From Bradyrhizobium stylosanthis (lineage in GTDB: Bacteria; Pseudomonadota; Alphaproteobacteria; Rhizobiales; Xanthobacteraceae), in assembly GCF_001641335.1 (NCBI RefSeq), contig NZ_LVEM01000003.1:1087191-1151190 (forward strand): a stretch of 64,000 nucleotides of DNA. Direction: 5' to 3'. The notes under the pieces are model-generated. The model ran no database searches. It had not been told where the DNA came from and was given only the letters and a program-made list of their open reading frames with translations. Both the position numbers and the translations under genes were made by a program. Shown piece after piece: positions 59,275-64,000 of this stretch (positions are counted from its first letter, which is position 1; the number at the start of each line of letters is the position of its first letter).

Positions 59275-61062
59275 ATGAACGAGCACGACATCCGCAACCT
59301 GGTGGCGGAGGTGAAGGACGGCACGCTGTCGCGGCGCGCGTTCATCCGAACCATGGCCGCGGTCGGGATCGCTGGCCCGGTCGCGAGCCAGATTCTGCTC
59401 TGGAACGACGTGGCCATGGCGGACGCCACGCTTGCCTACAAGCCGACCAAGGCCGGTGGCGGCGGCACGCTCAAGATGCTGCTCTGGCAGGCGCCCACGC
59501 TGCTCAATCCGCATTTCGCACTCGGTACCAAGGACCAGATCGCCTCGCGCATGTTCTTCGAGCCGCTCGCCGGCTGGGACAAGGAGGGCAACCTCATCCC
59601 GTGCCTTGCCGCAGAGGTTCCAACCAAGGCGAACGGCGGCCTCGCGGCCGACGGCATGAGCGTGATCTGGAAGCTGAAGCAGGGTGTCAGGTGGCACGAC
59701 GGCAAGCCCTTCACCGCCGACGACGTCGTCTTCACCTGGCAGTACGCCGCGGATCTCGCAACGGCGGCCTACACAACAGGCTCCTACAAGGACCTCCAGG
59801 TCGAGAAGATCGACGATCACGCCGTCAAGGTGATCTTCAAGGCGCCGACGCCGTTCTGGGCCGACCCGTTCGTCGGCTCGGTCGGCCAGATCCTGCCGAA
59901 GCATCATTTCGGCGACTATGTCGGCGCAAAGTCACGCGAAGCTCCCGGCAACCTGAAGCCGGTCGGCACCGGCCCCTACAAATTCGTCGAGTTCAAGCCG
60001 GGCGATTTGATCAAGGCCGAACGCAACATTGACTACCACATCAAGAACCAGCCGCATTTCGACATGATCGAGGTCAAGGGCGGCGGCGACGCGGTCTCTG
60101 CGGCGCGCGCCGTGCTGCAGACCGGCGAATACGACTTCGCCTGGAACATGCAGGTGGAAGAAGAGGTCCTCAAGCGCATGGAGGCGGGCGGCAAAGGCAA
60201 GCTCGACATCACGCCTTCGGGAAATGTCGAGTTCATCATCCTCAACACGACGGACCCCTGGACCGAGGTCGACGGCGAGCGTTCGAGCGTCAAGACCAAG
60301 CACCCGACGCTGTCCGATCCCGCCGTTCGCCGCGCGATCAATCTCCTGATCGACCGCGATTCGATCCAGAAGTTCATCTACGGACGCGGCGCCATCGCAA
60401 CCGCGAGCTTCGTCAACGCGCCGAAACAGTTCAAGTCCCCCAAGCTGAAATACGAGTTCGACATCGACAAGGCCAACAAGATCCTCGACGAGGCCGGCTG
60501 GACCAGGAATGGGGAGGGCTTCCGCGAGAAGGACGGCAAGAAGCTCAAATACGTGTTCCAGACCTCGACCAACGCCCCGCGGCAGAAGACGCAGGCGATC
60601 ATCAAGCAGGCCTGCCAGAAGGCCGGCATCGACATCGAGATCAAGGCGGTCACCGCATCGGTGTTCTTCTCCTCCGACGTCGGCAATCCCGACACCTATT
60701 CGAAGTTCTACGCCGACATGGAGATGTACAACACGACGCAGCCGCAGCCCGATCCGGAGCGTCTATTGAACCAGTGCGTGTCCTGGGAGATCGCGACCAA
60801 GGACAACAAATGGCTCGGCCGCAACAATTCGCGCTATTCCGATCCCGAGGCCGACAAGGCCTACAAGGCCGCCCAGAACGAGCTCGACCCGGTCAAGCGC
60901 GCCGCGCTGCTGATCAAGGTCGACGAAACCTTCTGCGGGGCCAACGTGTTCCTGCCGCTGCTCTCGCGCCACATCGTCAACGCGAGCGTCAACAACCTGA
61001 TGATCGATATCTCGGGCTGGGACACCATCACGTGGAATCTGGCGAGCTGGTATCGGGTCTGA
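59275..61062 (+). CDS. Peptide/nickel-type (family 5) ABC substrate-binding protein
   Basis: A 595-residue periplasmic protein from the ATG at 59275 behind GGAGGT. The N-terminus has a twin-arginine-type signal (SRRAFIRTMAAVGIAGPVAS). The family-5 features are WKLKQGVRWHDGKPFTADDV near residue 135, PVGTGPYKFVEFKPGDLIKA, and LLIDRDSIQKFIYGRGA. It should bind oligopeptides or another small solute. No permease or ATPase genes follow; the next gene is on the other strand, so the partner transporter lies elsewhere or is missing. Confidence 0.92.
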   Translation: MNEHDIRNLVAEVKDGTLSRRAFIRTMAAVGIAGPVASQILLWNDVAMADATLAYKPTKAGGGGTLKMLLWQAPTLLNPHFALGTKDQIASRMFFEPLAGWDKEGNLIPCLAAEVPTKANGGLAADGMSVIWKLKQGVRWHDGKPFTADDVVFTWQYAADLATAAYTTGSYKDLQVEKIDDHAVKVIFKAPTPFWADPFVGSVGQILPKHHFGDYVGAKSREAPGNLKPVGTGPYKFVEFKPGDLIKAERNIDYHIKNQPHFDMIEVKGGGDAVSAARAVLQTGEYDFAWNMQVEEEVLKRMEAGGKGKLDITPSGNVEFIILNTTDPWTEVDGERSSVKTKHPTLSDPAVRRAINLLIDRDSIQKFIYGRGAIATASFVNAPKQFKSPKLKYEFDIDKANKILDEAGWTRNGEGFREKDGKKLKYVFQTSTNAPRQKTQAIIKQACQKAGIDIEIKAVTASVFFSSDVGNPDTYSKFYADMEMYNTTQPQPDPERLLNQCVSWEIATKDNKWLGRNNSRYSDPEADKAYKAAQNELDPVKRAALLIKVDETFCGANVFLPLLSRHIVNASVNNLMIDISGWDTITWNLASWYRV

Positions 61063-61104
61063 GGAGCGGCGCGATCAACGCTTGCTCATCATTGATCCCG
61101 AAGG

Positions 61105-61128
61105 GCGGACGGCGGCCGTCCGGTCCCT
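61105..61128 (+). terminator. Weak terminator-like hairpin after the binding protein gene
   Basis: GGACGG at 61107-61112 with CCGTCC at 61116-61121, loop CGG, then GGTCCCTTT. The T-run is short. It probably terminates the plus-strand gene. Confidence 0.4.
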
Positions 61129-61129
61129 T

Positions 61130-61384
61130 TCAAGTCTGCGAGACCGTTTCCCCTGGGAAGCGGTCAATCGATGCATAATGCGCTGCGCCTGCGGCGACGA
61201 TCCGGCAGAAATTCAGGGTGAAGCGGCCGTAGAGGGCGCCTGACCCGGGTTCCGAGGATGCGAAGCGGTAGGAGGTGCCGAGACCGCGGGCGATCTCGAA
61301 CACGCCCATGACCTCGTAGTGCGTCAGTGCCGAGTGTATGCCGAGCAGCGACAGCAGCAGGGCTGGAATTCCGACGCTGGTCAC
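61130..61384 (-). CDS. Small protein coupled to the AraC gene
   Basis: An 84-residue frame starting at a GTG at 61384 that overlaps the AraC stop by four bases (GTGA). The product begins with a hydrophobic segment (SVGIPALLLSLLGIHSALTH) and has a later part YGRFTLNFCRIVAAGAAHYA. No family is recognised. The overlap arrangement argues for translation, but the frame also reads upstream inside araC, so it could be by chance. Confidence 0.4.
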   Translation of the reverse strand: MTSVGIPALLLSLLGIHSALTHYEVMGVFEIARGLGTSYRFASSEPGSGALYGRFTLNFCRIVAAGAAHYASIDRFPGETVSQT

Positions 61385-62235
61385 GACGCCCTCGCCTCGG
61401 GGCGCGGCAGCGGCAGGAACTGCGCGAGATGGGCGCTCCTCCACTGATAGGGAGTGTCGCCGGCGAAGCGCTTGAACACCGTCGTGAAGTGAGCCTGGGT
61501 CTGGAATCCGACGGTCAGGGCGACGTCGACGAGCGAGGCGTCGGCCCGCTGCAGCAGTTCCTGCGCACGCTCGATCCGCCGCTTCAGCAGATAGTCGTGC
61601 GGCCGCATGCCGACGGCGGCCCGGAACTGGGCTGCGAAGTGCATCCGGCTGAGGCCGGCGACGGCGGCCAGATGCTGCAGGGTGACCTTAGCGTCGAGAT
61701 TGTCGTCGATGTACTGCATGACGCGCTTGAGGCGCCATTTCTGCAGCGACCGCACCGTCCGGCCGGTCTGCCCTTCGCGATCGCCATCGACCGGCTCAAA
61801 CTCATCCGGGCCGGCCACCGCCCGCCGGCTGGCCTTGCGGGTCAGCATGGCCAGACGCAGCGCGTCGACAAGGATGGCGGAATGGGGATGGTGCATGGCC
61901 TTGGTGGCCGCGAGCGCATCCGAGAGGCGCCGCATCACGGGGTCCGTGACCTCCTCGGCATCCGACGCCTGGTCGGACTTGGCGGACGCGCAGGCAAGAC
62001 GCTTCGCGGACACCCTGAAGCTCGGCTCGATATCGGCAGATCCGCGCACGTCCCGCGCGGGCGGCTCGATCGCCAGCGCGACATCCAGATGCACCAGGGA
62101 GACCGTGACGGCCTCCTCGCCGGAGCGCGGCGATCGTCGCGATGACCGCAGCTGCGGGCCGTCGATCGACGAGGCGTCGATTGCGGCGGCGACATGATCG
62201 TTGACGTTTTGCGGGTATGACATCAGCAGCGACAT
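61381..62235 (-). CDS. AraC-family transcriptional regulator
   Basis: From the ATG at 62235 (behind AAGGAGG) the product is 284 residues: a long, unrecognised N-terminal part and a C-terminal AraC DNA-binding domain (residues about 175-275) with LKRVMQYIDDNLDAKVTLQH, LAAVAGLSRMHFAAQFRAAV and VDVALTVGFQTQAHFTTVFK, both helix-turn-helix motifs complete. The N-terminal part does not look like a cupin ligand domain. Its target is unknown; the divergent region to the right includes two palindromes. Confidence 0.9.
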   Translation of the reverse strand: MSLLMSYPQNVNDHVAAAIDASSIDGPQLRSSRRSPRSGEEAVTVSLVHLDVALAIEPPARDVRGSADIEPSFRVSAKRLACASAKSDQASDAEEVTDPVMRRLSDALAATKAMHHPHSAILVDALRLAMLTRKASRRAVAGPDEFEPVDGDREGQTGRTVRSLQKWRLKRVMQYIDDNLDAKVTLQHLAAVAGLSRMHFAAQFRAAVGMRPHDYLLKRRIERAQELLQRADASLVDVALTVGFQTQAHFTTVFKRFAGDTPYQWRSAHLAQFLPLPRPEARAS

Positions 62236-62674
62236 CGTCGAACCTCCTTGTCCCAGTTCGCACCGGCTGTGCCTGATCGGCTTGTCCGAATGCGATGGGA
62301 TCAGAGTAATTCGGCGGTCCGTACGCTCCATTCTACGCGCGGGTGCGCGCATAAGGTCTCGGGTTAACCGCGTCATACCTAGGTATTATCGCAGCGCCGC
62401 CGCCGGTCCGGAGCGTGAGCGGGACGCCTTGCCCGCGCGCACGAAGGCGTGAGTACGACGTCACGGCAGCCTGCGGTAAGTTGACGCGCCCGAGAGCGGC
62501 GAAATCACCGAATTGCCCCGTTCGGCCGGAGAATCCAGTGGTCGGCCTCGCGCCGAATTCAACTTCCCACGAGTTCTTCCACGAGAGCACGAAAATCACC
62601 GGGGCGCATATTGTGGACGCGATGAAATCGCGGCATCAACGCCGCTGCGATGAGACGAAACACCGCCTGCGACG
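62236..62674. promoter_or_regulatory. Divergent region between AraC and PAS kinase genes, with palindromes
   Basis: About 440 bases without a gene. ATACCTAGGTAT at 62374-62385 is a perfect 12-base palindrome, and GGTTAACC at 62361-62368 lies just before it. TACCTAGGTA fits the pattern of sites bound by NarL/FixJ-type response regulators. The rest is featureless to the eye. Confidence 0.45.
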
Positions 62675-64000
62675 ATGACTAATCTTGATCGGCCCACGGG
62701 CTCATCCATGGGCCGCGCCGGCTTGCGGTTCTGGTCCGCCGTCCTCGCCCTCGCGGTCTTCATGGTCGACGTGCTGACGCCGCTCGAGGGCGCGGTCGCG
62801 GTGCTCTATGTCGTCGCGATCCTGCTTGCGGCGAGGACGAACCGGCGCAACGACATCGTGGTTGCCGCAACCGGCTGCATCGTCCTGACCGTCGTCGCCT
62901 ATCTGACGTCGCACGATCTGCAGACGATCGCCTCGCCTGCCCTTCGCGCACTGGTGAGCCTTGCGGCCATCGGAATCACGACGCTGCTGGTACTGCAGAA
63001 CCACGCGGCGACGACGCGTCTTGCGGCGCAGGCGCGCCTGCTCAACCTCTCGCATGACATGATCTTCGTCAGGGATCGCGGCGGCGTGATCACGTTCTGG
63101 AACAAGACCGCGGAACAGACCTATGGCTGGTCGGCCGACGAGGCCGTCGGGCAACTCGCCGACAAGCTGCTGCGAACCAGCTATGCCGCACGGCGCGAGA
63201 CCATCGAAGCCGGCCTGCTCGAAACCGGGCGATGGGAAGGCAGGGTCGAGCAGCGGACGAAGGCCGGCGCCATGCTCACCGTGGATGCCCGGTGGGCCCT
63301 GCAGCACAACCATCTCGGCAAGCCGGTCGGGGTGCTCGAAACGCACACCGACGTCACCGATCGCGTCGCGGCACACAACGCGCTAGTGCAGAGCGAGCAG
63401 CGATACCGCCGCATGTTCGACGCCAGCCGGATCGGCGTCGTCGAGGAAGACTGGAGCGGACTGCGGGCGGCGCTGGATGCGCTACCGGCACAAGGGGCGG
63501 AGCTGCGCGATTACATGGCGCGGAATCCCGATTTCGTCCGCCAGGCCCGCGGCCTCGCCAGGATCACCGACGTCAACCCGGCGCTGCAGAAGATGGCGGG
63601 AGCAGCAAGCGCTGCGGCCTTCATCGAGAACGTGGACAAGCTGCTGGGCGAGAACGACCGCAGTTTCGTCGACGCGCTGGTCGCATTCGCGCAAGGCGAG
63701 CGCTTCCACGAAGGCGAGACCGAACTCGTGCGCCTCGACGGACGCAAGGTGCCCGTGCTGTTCACGATCACCTTTTCGCCGCGGTCCGACGAAGATCATG
63801 ATGTGCTCGTCTTCGTCATCGACATCACCGAGCGCCGGCAGGCGCAGGACGCGCTGCTCGCGGCGCAGGCCGAACTCGCCCATGCGGCGCGCGTGGCGAC
63901 CCTCGGCGAGCTCAGCGCGTCCATCGCGCACGAGGTGAACCAGCCGCTGGCCGCGATCGTCACCAGCGGCGAAGCCGGCCTGCGCTGGCTGCGGCGCGAC
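62675..64000 (+). CDS. PAS-domain sensor histidine kinase, cut by the window edge
   Basis: The frame runs from the ATG at 62675 to the window end (442 codons, no stop). An N-terminal region with four or so membrane helices (FWSAVLALAVFMVDVLTPLE, VAVLYVVAILLAAR) is followed by a PAS domain at about residues 115-235 (LSHDMIFVRDRGGVITFWNK, AEQTYGWSADEAVGQ), a second PAS-like domain at about 250-400, and the start of the kinase core with the phospho-acceptor histidine in SASIAHEVNQPLAAI near residue 424. The ATG at 62708 is an alternative start. It probably signals to a response regulator encoded just beyond the window. Confidence 0.9.
   Translation, partial: MTNLDRPTGSSMGRAGLRFWSAVLALAVFMVDVLTPLEGAVAVLYVVAILLAARTNRRNDIVVAATGCIVLTVVAYLTSHDLQTIASPALRALVSLAAIGITTLLVLQNHAATTRLAAQARLLNLSHDMIFVRDRGGVITFWNKTAEQTYGWSADEAVGQLADKLLRTSYAARRETIEAGLLETGRWEGRVEQRTKAGAMLTVDARWALQHNHLGKPVGVLETHTDVTDRVAAHNALVQSEQRYRRMFDASRIGVVEEDWSGLRAALDALPAQGAELRDYMARNPDFVRQARGLARITDVNPALQKMAGAASAAAFIENVDKLLGENDRSFVDALVAFAQGERFHEGETELVRLDGRKVPVLFTITFSPRSDEDHDVLVFVIDITERRQAQDALLAAQAELAHAARVATLGELSASIAHEVNQPLAAIVTSGEAGLRWLRRD

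Overview
The window is high-GC alphaproteobacterial DNA, most likely from Bradyrhizobium or a close relative in the Nitrobacteraceae. The reasons are the rhizobial-type flagellar cluster (flaF, flbT, motB-motC-motE, flagellins of about 313 residues), a long porin of the Bradyrhizobium type, and clusters of palindromic dispersed repeats of the kind common in these genomes. No tRNA, rRNA, insertion sequence or CRISPR array was recognised.

Positions 1-29,566 hold one flagellar gene cluster, of the type that builds lateral flagella in Bradyrhizobium. The minus strand, read in transcription order from 26.5 kb down, runs motA, fliM, a small membrane protein, fliN, fliG, flhB, flgB, flgC, fliE, flgG, flgA, flgI, motE-like, flgH, fliL, fliP; then three tandem flagellin genes; then fliF, a FliH-like gene, motB, motC, fliK, a lytic transglycosylase; then flgE, flgK, flgL, flaF, flbT and the first codons of flgD, cut by the window edge. 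A divergent plus-strand arm carries a DUF1217 gene, flgF and fliI. Basal body, rod, rings, hook, filament, motor and two post-transcriptional flagellin regulators are therefore together; flhA, fliQ and fliR are not in the window. The flagellin genes share a conserved structured mRNA leader, and in two of them the leader can pair with the ribosome-binding site. That makes the leaders the natural candidate target of FlbT.

Positions 29.6-41.9 kb are accessory: two MarR-type regulators, a large porin, a hydrolase-like protein without a nucleophile, a ketopantoate-reductase-like protein, a LysE-type exporter, an HTH-YkgJ fusion and a HerA-like ATPase. The 31.4-32.5 kb stretch is non-coding and packed with palindromic and long dispersed repeats.

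Positions 41.9-49.8 kb form a minus-strand run of eight genes: MetQ-like binding protein, luciferase-like monooxygenase, two AhpD/CMD-fold proteins, and a branched-chain-amino-acid-type ABC transporter with a fused LivH-LivM permease. It looks like an uptake-plus-oxidation pathway for an unknown compound.

Positions 50-64 kb hold small transcription units, several with readable operators: a MATE exporter facing a TetR gene across two tandem palindromes; a CoA-transferase; a VOC-fold protein; a NiCoT-type nickel transporter with an exact NikR-like site; a sugar isomerase/oxidoreductase pair facing a TetR gene across two tandem palindromes; a peptide-type ABC binding protein; an AraC regulator; and the start of a PAS histidine kinase cut by the right edge.
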